Shown here: positions 17,705 through 27,160 of the stretch, piece by piece
Position numbering within the stretch: position 1 is the stretch's first letter
How the letters are laid out: each line of letters begins with the position of its first letter
Assembly (NCBI RefSeq): GCF_002954385.1
Contig: NZ_MQVY01000002.1
Location: forward strand, 353,690 to 417,689
Reading direction: 5' to 3'
DNA length: 64,000 nucleotides
DNA from: Tenacibaculum sp. SG-28
Lineage (GTDB): Bacteria; Bacteroidota; Bacteroidia; Flavobacteriales; Flavobacteriaceae
The notes under the pieces: generated by a model
Told to the model about the DNA's origin: nothing
Database searches by the model: none
What the model saw: the letters and a program-made list of their open reading frames with translations, nothing else
Position numbers and translations under genes: made by a program

Positions 17705-19618
17705 ATGAGAACAAAAATTTTAGGAATTTTAGGAATCGCTCTGTTACTTTCCTGTAAAAAAAATAACGAAACTACGCCAAAAGAAATACAACAGTATACT
17801 ATTGCGCAATTTATGAACAATGAAGCTGTTGGGGGGGGAAGTTTTTCACCAGACAATAGTAATCTTCTTGTATCGAGTAATCGCTCTGGAATTTATAATG
17901 TATATACTGTTCCTGTAAAAGGTGGGGAAATGCTTCCGATTACCAAGTCGGATTCTACATCCATATCAGCCGTATCGTATTTTCCTAATGACAATAGAAT
18001 GCTGTTGAGCGCCGATGGAAATGGAGATGAAATAGATCATTTGTTTGTAAGAGAACTTGATGGAACCATCAAAGACATTACACCAGATAAAGGTGCCAAA
18101 GCAAGCTTTTATGGGTGGTCTGAAGATGATAAGTATTTGTATTTCGGATCGAACAAAAGAAATCCTAAGTATTTTGACACTTATAAAATGGCGGTAGACG
18201 ACTATAGCTATGAAATGATATATCAAGACGATACCGGTATGAGTTTTTCTGGTATGTCTGACGACGAAAATTACTTTACTTTAAGTAAATCTATAAATAC
18301 TAACGATGACGACTTGTACCTATTCAATGTAACTACCAAAGAGACGACAAAAATAAATGATAGGCAAAGCGGAAATTCTTCACAAGCCTTTTCAAAAGAC
18401 AATAGTACATTGTATTATACAACAGACGACGGCTCGGAGTTTTCTTATTTAATGTCATATAACCTAAAGACCAAAGAAAAGAAAAAAATACTTGAAAAAT
18501 CGTGGGATATTTCCGGTGCAGGATTTACACCAACCGGATCGCATATGGTTGTATATGTAAACGAAGATGGTAAAAATGCTATCGAGGTTTTAGATGCAAA
18601 AACATTACAACCAATGCCCCTTCCTGATTTTGGAGATAAAAGTATTACTAGTGTGCGATTTAATGAAGACGAATCATGGATGCGCATGTATGTTGGTGGT
18701 TCTGATGCTCCATCTGATTTGTATACCTACGAGTTAGGAACTAAAGAAAAACACAAACTTACCAATGTACTCAATAAAGAGATCAATCCAAACGATTTGG
18801 TAAAAGCAGAAGTGATTCGTTTTAAATCGTTTGACGGTACTGTTATTCCTGCGATATACTACGTTCCTAAGCAAGCTTCAAAAAGTAATAAAGTTCCTGC
18901 AATGGTATGGGTTCACGGTGGGCCAGGAGGACAAACGCGTCAGGGGTTTAGCTCTTTAATGCAATACATGGTAAACCAAGGATATGCTATTTTAGCAGTA
19001 AATAATCGCGGAAGTAGTGGTTATGGGAAAACGTTTTACCAAATGGACGATTTAAACCACGGAGAAAAAGATTTACAAGATTGTGTAGAAGGGAAAAACT
19101 GGTTGGCAAAACAAGATGTAATCGACGGTGAAAAAATAGGAATAATTGGAGGTTCTTACGGTGGTTATATGACCATGGCAGCGTTAACCTATACTCCGGA
19201 AGAATTTAAAGTTGGAGTTAACCTTTTTGGAGTTACCAATTGGTTGCGAACCTTAAAAAGTATCCCTCCATATTGGGAGTCTTTTAGAAAAGCACTTTAT
19301 CTAGAGCTTGGCGATCCATTTACGGCAGATTCTGTTCGATTAAAACAAATTTCTCCCTTATTTCATACCGATAAAGTAACCAAACCATTACTAGTATTAC
19401 AAGGAGCACAAGATCCAAGAGTTTTACAAATTGAGTCTGATGAAATTGTAGCTGGAGTAAAAAAGAACGGTGTTCCGGTAGAATATGTTTTATTTGAAGA
19501 TGAAGGGCACGGCTTTGTGAAGAAAGAAAACCAAATAAAAGCCTACAGTGAAATTGTTTCATTTTTAGATAGGTATTTACAACAGGAAAACATAGCAAGT
19601 GCTGCCTCCGCAGAATAA
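17705..19618 (+). CDS. S9 prolyl-oligopeptidase-type serine peptidase, lipoprotein
   Basis: The 637-residue protein starts with a lipobox (LLLSC, Cys17), so it is tethered to the envelope. Residues about 40-370 form a beta-propeller with TolB-like repeats (FSPDNSNLLVSSNRSG, FSKDNSTLYYTTDDG). The alpha/beta-hydrolase domain follows, with HGGPGG, the nucleophile GGSYGGYM (Ser484), Asp570 (QDPRV) and His602 (EGHGF), so the triad is complete. Members (acylaminoacyl- or dipeptidyl-peptidase-like) release residues from short peptides after propeller gating. It is monocistronic and ends at a shared terminator with aspS. Confidence 0.9.
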   Translation: MRTKILGILGIALLLSCKKNNETTPKEIQQYTIAQFMNNEAVGGGSFSPDNSNLLVSSNRSGIYNVYTVPVKGGEMLPITKSDSTSISAVSYFPNDNRMLLSADGNGDEIDHLFVRELDGTIKDITPDKGAKASFYGWSEDDKYLYFGSNKRNPKYFDTYKMAVDDYSYEMIYQDDTGMSFSGMSDDENYFTLSKSINTNDDDLYLFNVTTKETTKINDRQSGNSSQAFSKDNSTLYYTTDDGSEFSYLMSYNLKTKEKKKILEKSWDISGAGFTPTGSHMVVYVNEDGKNAIEVLDAKTLQPMPLPDFGDKSITSVRFNEDESWMRMYVGGSDAPSDLYTYELGTKEKHKLTNVLNKEINPNDLVKAEVIRFKSFDGTVIPAIYYVPKQASKSNKVPAMVWVHGGPGGQTRQGFSSLMQYMVNQGYAILAVNNRGSSGYGKTFYQMDDLNHGEKDLQDCVEGKNWLAKQDVIDGEKIGIIGGSYGGYMTMAALTYTPEEFKVGVNLFGVTNWLRTLKSIPPYWESFRKALYLELGDPFTADSVRLKQISPLFHTDKVTKPLLVLQGAQDPRVLQIESDEIVAGVKKNGVPVEYVLFEDEGHGFVKKENQIKAYSEIVSFLDRYLQQENIASAASAE

Positions 19619-19674
19619 CTAAAACGACATATTTTACTAAGCACTATTTTTAGTATTCTTAGAAACAAATAAGT

Positions 19675-19709
19675 AAAAAACCCAATCTCACAGTGAGATT
19701 GGGTTTTTT
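19675..19709. terminator. Bidirectional terminator between S9 peptidase and aspS
   Basis: AAAAAACCCAATCTC pairs with GAGATTGGGTTTTTT around a five-base loop. It serves the two convergent genes. Confidence 0.9.
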
Positions 19710-19728
19710 ATTATTGTATAATTTATTC

Positions 19729-21483
19729 TTAATCCTTTACGTCTAATTGTATACTTAACTCCTCCAATTGCTCGTTAGCAATGGTAGCAGGTGCATCAAT
19801 CATTACATCTCTTCCCGAATTATTCTTGGGAAAAGCAATGAAATCTCTAATCGTCTCTTGTCCTCCCAAAATAGCGACTAAACGATCCAATCCGAAAGCC
19901 AAACCACCGTGTGGTGGAGCACCATACTCGAATGCATCCATCAAAAAGCCAAACTGACTTTTAGCTTCTTCTTCCGAAAATCCTAAATGTTGGAACATCA
20001 CTGCCTGGGTTTCTTTATCGTGAATACGGATTGAGCCTCCTCCAATTTCATTTCCGTTTAATACTAAATCATAAGCATTGGCTTTCACTGCCCCCGGATT
20101 AGACGCTAACAAGTCGAGTTGCCCTGGTTTTGGAGAGGTAAATGGGTGGTGCATCGCATGGTAATGCCCGGTCTCTTCATCTAGCTCTAATAAAGGGAAA
20201 TCTATAACCCATAACGGTGCAAACTCATTTCCTTTGCGCAACCCTAGTCTCTCAGCCATTTCCATTCGCAAAGCACTTAATTGCGCTCTCACTTTTGAGG
20301 TAGCACCCGATAATACACAGATTAAATCTCCTGCTTTTGCAGCGGTAACTTTTGCCCATTTTGCCAAATCATCTTGGTCGTAAAACTTATCTACCGAAGA
20401 CTTAAACGAACCATCTTCGTTACACTTTACATATACCATACCTAAAGCGCCAACCTGTGGTCGTTTAACCCAATCGATAAGCTTATCGATTTCTTTTCGT
20501 GTATAAGAAGCACCTCCTGGCACTGCTATTCCAACCACTAATTCCGCCGTATTGAAAACTTTAAAATCTTTGTGCTGCGCAACTTCGTTTAGCTCTCCAA
20601 ACTCCATTCCAAAACGAATGTCTGGTTTGTCATTACCATATTTTCGCATCGCCTCGTCAAAAGTAATCCTTGGGAAATCGGAGACTTCTACACCATTAAT
20701 TTCCTTTAATAAATGACGGGTCATGCCTTCAAAAACTCCTAGAATATCTTCTTGGTCTACAAATGACATTTCACAGTCTATCTGAGTAAATTCCGGCTGA
20801 CGATCGGCACGAAGGTCTTCGTCTCTAAAACACTTTACGATTTGGAAGTACTTGTCAATACCTCCAACCATTAGCAATTGTTTAAAGGTTTGCGGACTCT
20901 GTGGCAATGCATAAAACTGTCCTGCATTCATTCGAGAAGGAACTAAAAAATCACGTGCTCCTTCGGGTGTAGACTTTATCAAATATGGAGTCTCTACATC
21001 AATAAATCCTTTATCCGATAGATATTTACGAACTTCCATAGAAACCTTATGACGAAAAACTAAACTGTTTTTAACCGGGTTTCGACGAATGTCTAAATAG
21101 CGGTATTTCATTCGTAAATCTTCTCCTCCGTCTGTTTCATCTTCTATGGTAAACGGGGGTAATTTTGCCGCATTCAATATGGTTAACTCAGAAACCAACA
21201 CCTCCACATCGCCTGTTGGTATGTTAGAGTTCTTTGAGGCACGCTCAATAACCAAACCTGTAACTTGTACCACGAACTCGCGACCTAATTCTTTTGCTTT
21301 TTGCATTAAATCTTGTGGCGTTCGCTCTTCGTCAAAAATTAATTGGGTAATTCCGTAACGATCTCTTAAATCTACCCAAATCATGAAGCCTTTATCGCGT
21401 GATTTTTGAACCCAGCCAGAAAGGGTAACTTCTGTATTTATATGCGATGCTCTTAGTTCACCACAAGTATGCGTTCTGTACAT
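19729..21483 (-). CDS. aspS: Aspartyl-tRNA synthetase
   Basis: The 584-residue class-II synthetase charges tRNA-Asp with aspartate. The anticodon-binding OB domain is at about residues 1-110 ([28 protein letters not shown]). The catalytic core carries motif 1 ([20 protein letters not shown]), motif 2 ([14 protein letters not shown]) and motif 3 ([13 protein letters not shown]). The GAD insertion lies between about 290 and 420. Length and order are those of bacterial type AspRS. It is monocistronic, with its own terminator, and nothing in the sequence is unusual. Confidence 0.98.
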   Translation of the reverse strand: MYRTHTCGELRASHINTEVTLSGWVQKSRDKGFMIWVDLRDRYGITQLIFDEERTPQDLMQKAKELGREFVVQVTGLVIERASKNSNIPTGDVEVLVSELTILNAAKLPPFTIEDETDGGEDLRMKYRYLDIRRNPVKNSLVFRHKVSMEVRKYLSDKGFIDVETPYLIKSTPEGARDFLVPSRMNAGQFYALPQSPQTFKQLLMVGGIDKYFQIVKCFRDEDLRADRQPEFTQIDCEMSFVDQEDILGVFEGMTRHLLKEINGVEVSDFPRITFDEAMRKYGNDKPDIRFGMEFGELNEVAQHKDFKVFNTAELVVGIAVPGGASYTRKEIDKLIDWVKRPQVGALGMVYVKCNEDGSFKSSVDKFYDQDDLAKWAKVTAAKAGDLICVLSGATSKVRAQLSALRMEMAERLGLRKGNEFAPLWVIDFPLLELDEETGHYHAMHHPFTSPKPGQLDLLASNPGAVKANAYDLVLNGNEIGGGSIRIHDKETQAVMFQHLGFSEEEAKSQFGFLMDAFEYGAPPHGGLAFGLDRLVAILGGQETIRDFIAFPKNNSGRDVMIDAPATIANEQLEELSIQLDVKD

Positions 21484-21582
21484 TTCTTGAATTTTAGATG
21501 CGCAAATTTAACCAATAATGTCAGTATGTAAAAATTAAGTGTTGGAAGTTTTACGTTATATCTTTAGTACTTCAAAAACAAA

Positions 21583-21615
21583 AAAGCCTCTCTTTGATAA
21601 AGAGAGGCTTTCACA
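21583..21615 (-). terminator. Terminator downstream of the symporter operon
   Basis: AAAGCCTCTCTTT (21583-21595) pairs with AAAGAGAGGCTTT (21599-21611). The T run (as read on the minus strand) shows it terminates leftward transcription from the symporter and the small reading frame at 21801-21926. It lies about 190 bases beyond that frame. Confidence 0.8.
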
Positions 21616-21800
21616 CTTTTTCTAATTCCTTTTATTTATAGTGTTATCCTTACATTACAACGTAATTTTCTAACGAGTATCAATAATTTAAGAAAACCAA
21701 AACTTAAAAAAAATGGATAACTATTTTTTAAAACCTTAAAAATTTTACTGTTAGAGAGTTAACAAACCCTATAAATAATATCTTTCCCTACTCAAATATC

Positions 21801-21926
21801 TTAAAAATTCTTTCCAGAAATAATACAAATACCCTTGTCGTATATATTTAGTGCCCAAGCGTCATGAATAAGGAATGGAATGGTGTTATTGGTCACCTCC
21901 GTTAGGTATAAACCATCCAATAACAT
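21801..21926 (-). CDS. Candidate 41-residue protein immediately after the symporter
   Basis: An ATG (21924-21926) follows the symporter stop TAG directly and in the same frame. It opens MLLDGLYLTEVTNNTIPFL and continues with HDAWALNIYDKGICIISG to TAA at 21801-21803. The amino-acid mix is protein-like. It could be a small coupled protein, or the former C-terminus of the symporter separated by one stop codon, though the symporter already has normal family length. No family is known, and chance is not excluded. Confidence 0.35.
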   Translation of the reverse strand: MLLDGLYLTEVTNNTIPFLIHDAWALNIYDKGICIISGKNF

Positions 21927-23294
21927 CTATTCGAAAGCGTTGGCTTTTAATTTTTGAAAATAAATTGTGGCCGCTTTTTTTACTTTGGGCGCTAATATTA
22001 GAGTAGAAATAAGTGTTGGTATTGCCATAAGCGCATAAGCACTATCGATAAGATTAATAACAAAATCTAATTTTACAGTAGAAGCAATAACAATGGTAAC
22101 TATGTAAATGTAATTATAGTATTTTCCAACTTTAGAATTGGTTAAATAACTCAAGCAACTATACCCGTAAAAAGAATAGGTAAATAGTGTAGAAAATGCA
22201 AAGATTAAAACGCAAATTGTTATAATTATACTTCCCAGATTATCGGGTAAAACCCGATCAAAAGAAACTAGAGTTAATGAAATTCCACTACCCTCAAAAT
22301 CTTTCCAAACTCCCGAGGCTAAAATAGCCAACGCTGTTAAAGTACACACTAAGAGGGTATCTATGGCAGGCCCTAACATGGCAACTAAGCCTTCTCTTAT
22401 CGGTTCTTTAGTCTTGGCAGTTCCATGCATAATTGGAGCGGTTCCCAAGCCCGCTTCATTTGAGAATGCAGCCCTTCTAACGCCAGTTATAATTAAGGTT
22501 CCTAAAGCCCCTCCTAAAACAGCATTGCCAGAAAAGGCATCGGAAAAAATAAGTCTAAAAATAGCAGGAACTTCCTTAATTTTTAACAAGAGTATCGCCA
22601 ACACAGTTAGCAAATAAACAACTACCATTATCGGCACTAATTTCCCTGCAACTTTTCCAATCCTTTGGATACCGCCAAAAATTACTAAAGCAGTAACCAC
22701 GGCAATAAATAAGCCTAGTAATAATTTTGCTGTTGCGGTGTTTGCAGCATTCACTTGAAATACATCAATAAGAGTTTGTGTTAATTGGTTTGCTTGAAAA
22801 GCTGGTAAGGTTCCGAATAAACCTGCAAATGCAAAAAACACAGCCAACGGTTTCCATTTCTTACCCAATCCTTCGGTAATTACATACATTGGTCCGCCCT
22901 TAACATTGCCTTCCTCGTCTTTTCCGCGATACATTACTGATAAACTACAAGTAAAAAACTTGGTTGCCATTCCAACAAAGGCACTAACCCACATCCAAAA
23001 AACAGCGCCAGGTCCTCCCATAGAAATAGCAATAGCAACACCACTTATATTTCCCATTCCCACTGTTGCTGCAATAGCAGAGGAAAGTGCTTCATAATGT
23101 GATAAGTCTCCGGGAGAATCTTTTTTATCGTATTTTCCCTGCAGTACGCGAATTGCATGTTGCATGTAGCGAAATGGGACAAGCCCCGAGTATACAAATA
23201 AAAATAATCCACCGCCTATCAAAAGAATTAGCAAAGGAATACCCCATATCCATTGGGAAAAGTCGGCGATATAATTTTGTATAGATAGAAACAT
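21927..23294 (-). CDS. AGCS-family sodium:alanine/glycine symporter
   Basis: The 455-residue integral membrane protein has about ten to eleven helices. Family signatures are GDLSHYEALSSAIAATVGMGN, ISGVAIAISMGGPGAVFWMW and GGPMYVI near residues 60-140, and RRAAFSNEAGLGTAPI about residue 275. It imports alanine or glycine with Na+. It lies 28 bases after the aminopeptidase P gene and is probably cotranscribed, so peptide-derived amino acids may be both released and moved by the same operon. Confidence 0.92.
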   Translation of the reverse strand: MFLSIQNYIADFSQWIWGIPLLILLIGGGLFLFVYSGLVPFRYMQHAIRVLQGKYDKKDSPGDLSHYEALSSAIAATVGMGNISGVAIAISMGGPGAVFWMWVSAFVGMATKFFTCSLSVMYRGKDEEGNVKGGPMYVITEGLGKKWKPLAVFFAFAGLFGTLPAFQANQLTQTLIDVFQVNAANTATAKLLLGLFIAVVTALVIFGGIQRIGKVAGKLVPIMVVVYLLTVLAILLLKIKEVPAIFRLIFSDAFSGNAVLGGALGTLIITGVRRAAFSNEAGLGTAPIMHGTAKTKEPIREGLVAMLGPAIDTLLVCTLTALAILASGVWKDFEGSGISLTLVSFDRVLPDNLGSIIITICVLIFAFSTLFTYSFYGYSCLSYLTNSKVGKYYNYIYIVTIVIASTVKLDFVINLIDSAYALMAIPTLISTLILAPKVKKAATIYFQKLKANAFE

Positions 23295-23322
23295 ACATGC
23301 AAGGAGATGTAAAATCGATAAT

Positions 23323-24615
23323 TTATGAATTCATTAATGCCTCAATTTCATCCGCTTCTATAGGAATATTCTTCATTAAATTTTTTGGTGCACCGTTTTG
23401 TTGAATTACCACATCGTCTTCCAGTCGTATTCCAAATCCTTCTTTTGGGATATAAATACCTGGTTCTACGGTAAAAACCATATTTGCTTGCATTGGTTCA
23501 TGCAATAAACCATAATCATGTGTATCTAAGCCCATATGGTGGGAAGTTCCATGCATGAAATACTTTTTATACGCTGGCCAATTCTTATCTTCATTTTGTA
23601 CGTCTGCTTTATCCAACAATCCTAAACCTAGTAACTCTGAGGTCATAAGTTTTCCAACCTCTACGTGATAATCAGCCCAAATAGTCCCTGGAACAAGTAA
23701 TTTAGTAGCTTCCTTTTTTACAGTATTTACAGCGTTGTAAACTTGTTTTTGACGCTCTGAAAATCGTCCAGATACTGGAATAGTTCTGGTCATATCTGAG
23801 GAGTAATTAGCATATTCTGCACCCACATCCATCAATAACAAATCCCCTGCTTTACATTGCTGGTTATTCTCGATATAGTGCAATACATTGGCATTATTTC
23901 CAGAGGCAATAATTGGTGTGTATGCAAATTTTTTCGAGCGATTCCTCAAAAATTCGTGTATGTACTCTGCTTCAATTTCATATTCCCAAACCCCAGGAGC
24001 TACAAACCCTAAAATACGTCTAAAACCTTTTTCTGTAATATCACATGCCTTCTGAATAAGATCCAATTCAATAGCATCTTTCACCGAGCGTAATCGTTGT
24101 AGAATTGGATTGCTTTTTGCTACAGAATGTGCAGGATATTTCGATTGCAACCACTTTGAAAATCGATCTTCTCTGGTTTCAGTTTCTACATTTGCTCGAT
24201 AGTGCTCGTTGGTATTTAAATACAAAACTTCTGCATACGACATTACTTCAAATACGATTCTTTCCAAATCTTGTAACCAAAAAACAGTTGCGATACCACT
24301 AACTTCAGTCGCTCTTTCTTTGGTTAATTTTTCGCCTTCCCAAACTGCTATGTGTTCATTGGTTTCGCGTAAAAATAACAGCTCTCTATATTCTGGCTTT
24401 GGACAATCTGGAAATAGAACTAAAATACTTTCCTCTTGGTCTACCCCGCTCAGGTAGAATATGTCTCTGTGCTGTTCAAAAGGTAATGTACTATCAGCAC
24501 TTACCGGATAAATATCATTAGAATTGAAAAATGCCACACTATTTGGCTTCATTTTGGAAGAAAAATTCTTTCTGTTTTTTACAAAAAGACCATTGTTTAT
24601 CGCTTGATATTTCAT
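23323..24615 (-). CDS. Xaa-Pro aminopeptidase (aminopeptidase P, M24B)
   Basis: The 430-residue cytoplasmic enzyme removes N-terminal residues that precede proline. The AMP_N domain is at about 5-140. The pita-bread domain carries the five metal ligands in order: MDVGAEYANYSSDMTRTIP (two Asp), HGTSHHMGLDTHD (His), EPGIYIP (Glu) and IRLEDDVV (Glu). All are present, so it should be active with Mn2+ or a similar pair. The start MKYQAINNGLFVKNRK is the only good ATG. It is the first gene of a two-gene unit with the symporter. Confidence 0.94.
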   Translation of the reverse strand: MKYQAINNGLFVKNRKNFSSKMKPNSVAFFNSNDIYPVSADSTLPFEQHRDIFYLSGVDQEESILVLFPDCPKPEYRELLFLRETNEHIAVWEGEKLTKERATEVSGIATVFWLQDLERIVFEVMSYAEVLYLNTNEHYRANVETETREDRFSKWLQSKYPAHSVAKSNPILQRLRSVKDAIELDLIQKACDITEKGFRRILGFVAPGVWEYEIEAEYIHEFLRNRSKKFAYTPIIASGNNANVLHYIENNQQCKAGDLLLMDVGAEYANYSSDMTRTIPVSGRFSERQKQVYNAVNTVKKEATKLLVPGTIWADYHVEVGKLMTSELLGLGLLDKADVQNEDKNWPAYKKYFMHGTSHHMGLDTHDYGLLHEPMQANMVFTVEPGIYIPKEGFGIRLEDDVVIQQNGAPKNLMKNIPIEADEIEALMNS

Positions 24616-24753
24616 AGGTATAGAAGTTTTTCAAATAAATTCCTTCAAAAATATGCAATTGATGGTATTTAATTGCAGTGGGTCACATTTATTTTAGAAT
24701 ATTTAAAATTTTAGACAAAAAATAAATAGTTGTTACAAGCAAATAATTCACAT

Positions 24754-24781
24754 AAAAAAGGTGCCAATTGGGCACCTTTTG
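24754..24781 (-). terminator. Terminator after the small glycine-rich membrane gene
   Basis: AAAAAAGGTGCC pairs with GGCACCTTTT around AATTG. The hairpin is about 20 bases beyond the stop of 24802-25050, read leftwards. Confidence 0.85.
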
Positions 24782-24801
24782 TATTATTTTATATGAGGTT
24801 A

Positions 24802-25050
24802 TTATTTTACCGCACCTTTTATTAGGCCAACAAGTACCATTAACACACCACCACCAACTCCTCCTCCTAGAACACTTCCCAGAATACCGCTAAGATCTAA
24901 CCCTAACATTCCGAGTAATTGCGCACCAAGTCCGCCGCCTAAAATACCTACAACCGAATTCCATAAAGTTCCTAATGAAAATTTCTTTAACAAAGCTCCT
25001 GCGAGGTTTCCTCCAGCAGCACCGGTTAACAAGCTAATAATTAATTCCAT
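24802..25050 (-). CDS. Small glycine-rich membrane protein of unknown function
   Basis: The 82-residue protein is made of two or three hydrophobic stretches rich in Gly, Leu and Val (LLTGAAGGNLAGALL, SVVGILGGGLGAQLLGML, LGGGVGGGVLMVLVGLI). It has a lysine pair in the first loop. Helices with GxxxG packing could span the inner membrane. Proteins of this look are common in Bacteroidota and uncharacterised. It has its own terminator and is separated from its neighbours, so its function cannot be guessed from context. Confidence 0.6.
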   Translation of the reverse strand: MELIISLLTGAAGGNLAGALLKKFSLGTLWNSVVGILGGGLGAQLLGMLGLDLSGILGSVLGGGVGGGVLMVLVGLIKGAVK

Positions 25051-25123
25051 AGTTTATAGTTTAATTTAGTTAATTTTACTAAAGAACGTAAAATTATAGC
25101 AATACCACAAGAATATTTTCTTT

Positions 25124-26089
25124 TTACAGTTCCCCAACGTGAAAAATAGCATCCCCCATATTGATAATTGGAAAGTTATTTTTGGCCAAGATATAGCCAT
25201 GGATAGGAGATTTTACTTTGATATTGGTCTCTCCGTAGGTATCCATAATATTACCGATAACTTCTCCTTTTTTGACATAAGATCCATTCGCCACTTTAGA
25301 CGTTAAGAGCCCAGCCTCTTTGGCTCTTATCCATCGTCTCTTCTTTATAAAAACACACTCCTTTTGCTCGGGTATTTGTATGGTTGTATCAATCATCTGA
25401 AACGATTTCAAGATTCGCAAAGTTCCGTGTATTCCTTCCTCAATGGCATGTTCGTCTATTCGCAAGGATTCTCCTCCCTCATAAACCAATACAGGAATAC
25501 CATTTTTAAAACATTCATTTCTAAATGACTTTGGTATTAATTTAGAAGCGAACATGATTGGTGCATTAAAAACCTTAGCCAATTCATACGCCACAGTATC
25601 TTGCGCTGTAAATCGTATTTGTGGAAAATTATTTCGTTGGGCTCCTCCGGTATGAAAATCGATTGCAAAATCTACATTAATTATCAATTCTCTCATTAAG
25701 AACTTAGCAATTCTACTTGCTAAAGAACCTGTTTTAGAACCGGGAAAACACCTGTTAACATCCTTTCCGTGCATGTCGCGAGATAAGTTTAGAAAGCCAA
25801 ACACATTCAGCAAGGGTACAACGATAACACAGCCTTTATGAATTTTATACCGTTTATCAATTAACATTCTGCGAACTAACTCAATACTGTTAATTTCATC
25901 TCCGTGCAAACCGCCCTGAAGCAGTATGGTTGGTCCTGCTTCTTTTCCGTTAAAAACATACACTGGAATCTCTATAATAGTTCCTGTTGGTAATCGATCT
26001 ACCGGTACCTTAATCAGTTTTGAAACACCAAGTCCTACCGAGTGTCCGTTTACATTTACTTCCTTATTTTGAAACCCCTTTTCGAACAT
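25124..26089 (-). CDS. Succinylglutamate desuccinylase/aspartoacylase-family deacylase (M14-like)
   Basis: The 321-residue protein has GGLHGDE (zinc ligands His62 and Glu65), DVNRCFPG, DFHTGG (third zinc ligand, near residue 147) and YEGGES with a likely catalytic Glu. The C-terminal part (KKRRWIRAKEAGLL, GEVIGNIMDTYG) is the beta domain of the AstE/AspA family. Members cleave N-acyl amino acids or gamma-glutamyl-type bonds. Its ATG lies inside the last codons of rimK (34-base overlap), which ties expression of the two closely. It may remove or recycle something RimK adds; this is an inference. Confidence 0.88.
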   Translation of the reverse strand: MFEKGFQNKEVNVNGHSVGLGVSKLIKVPVDRLPTGTIIEIPVYVFNGKEAGPTILLQGGLHGDEINSIELVRRMLIDKRYKIHKGCVIVVPLLNVFGFLNLSRDMHGKDVNRCFPGSKTGSLASRIAKFLMRELIINVDFAIDFHTGGAQRNNFPQIRFTAQDTVAYELAKVFNAPIMFASKLIPKSFRNECFKNGIPVLVYEGGESLRIDEHAIEEGIHGTLRILKSFQMIDTTIQIPEQKECVFIKKRRWIRAKEAGLLTSKVANGSYVKKGEVIGNIMDTYGETNIKVKSPIHGYILAKNNFPIINMGDAIFHVGEL

Positions 26090-26958
26090 TTTCTCTCTAT
26101 ATATTTAACCATTCCCTTCGCCACATTAATAGCTGTGTATGCTTCAATACCCTGCAAACCTGGTGTTGAGTTTACCTCTATGAGAAGTGGACCTCGCTTT
26201 GATCGAATAAGATCTACTCCAGCGATAGGTAGACCCAAATAACCTGCTGCGTCTATTGCAATTTGCTGTTCTGCTTTGGTTAGCAAAACTTTAGAACCAC
26301 TGCCCCCTCTGTGGATGTTAGACCTGAAATCATCTATTGTACCTTTCCGTTTCATGGCACTAATAACCTTATCTCCAACTACTAAAACGCGAATATCTTC
26401 ACTATTGCTCTCTTGAATAAATTCTTGAAGAATAAAACTACTTTGCATGGTAAATAGGGTATCCATCATTGATTTTGCAGACTTTTCCGTCTCTGCTAAA
26501 ATAACACCTGAACCATGGGTGCCTTCTTGTAATTTTATAATAATAGGAACTCCTCCTAGTAGTTGTATTTGTTCCTCAATATTTTCTGTGTTTACCGAAA
26601 AAACGGTATCGGGAATAGGAATATTATTTTGGTTCATCACTTGCAATGTCCGAAGCTTGTTTTGTGCACTCAGTATTCCTTGAGAGCTTGCCGAGGTTTG
26701 TACACCATTCATTTCAAACTCCCTCACAACAGCAGCGCCATTTGCTGTTACGGAAGCACCAATACGAGGAATAATAACATCTGGTTCATTAATTATATTT
26801 CTACCTTCATAAATTACCTCTCTAACTCCGGAACGCAATTTTAGGGTACATTTTGTATGGTTAATTATGCGCACGTCATGACCACGAGCAGTAGCTTCTT
26901 GGTATATTCTATTGGTAGAATAGATACTTTCACTTACCGATAATATAAAAATTTTCAT
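26056..26958 (-). CDS. rimK: RimK-type ATP-grasp alpha-L-glutamate ligase
   Basis: The start was placed at the ATG at 26956-26958 (MKIFILSVSESIY), the usual RimK N-terminus; a frame extension of 13 codons upstream is not family-like. The 300-residue enzyme has the ATP-grasp signatures KLQEGTHGSGV (about 140-150), LQEFIQE, DIRVLVVGDKV and the Mg ligands near GVDLIRSKRGPLLIEVNSTPG. In enterics RimK adds glutamates to the C-terminus of ribosomal protein S6; homologues act on small molecules. The overlapping desuccinylase-like gene follows. The RimB-type protease found with rimK in other lineages is not adjacent here. Confidence 0.9.
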   Translation of the reverse strand: MKIFILSVSESIYSTNRIYQEATARGHDVRIINHTKCTLKLRSGVREVIYEGRNIINEPDVIIPRIGASVTANGAAVVREFEMNGVQTSASSQGILSAQNKLRTLQVMNQNNIPIPDTVFSVNTENIEEQIQLLGGVPIIIKLQEGTHGSGVILAETEKSAKSMMDTLFTMQSSFILQEFIQESNSEDIRVLVVGDKVISAMKRKGTIDDFRSNIHRGGSGSKVLLTKAEQQIAIDAAGYLGLPIAGVDLIRSKRGPLLIEVNSTPGLQGIEAYTAINVAKGMVKYIERKCSKRGFKIRK

Positions 26959-27160
26959 GAACCTATTAGTATGGTTTGAATTTTGGGAACTGCGCATAAA
27001 GGCAATTACAGATTCTTGGAAATAGCATTCCTTTTATTACAAATCTAATATTTTTTTAGCGTGAAAAGGCGTATTTCTTTTACATATAATCATAAAAACT
27101 GTTAATTTTTTTGATAAACTTAGTAGTTGTAGTAATTTTCAAGTCTCAAATTATTTTTTC

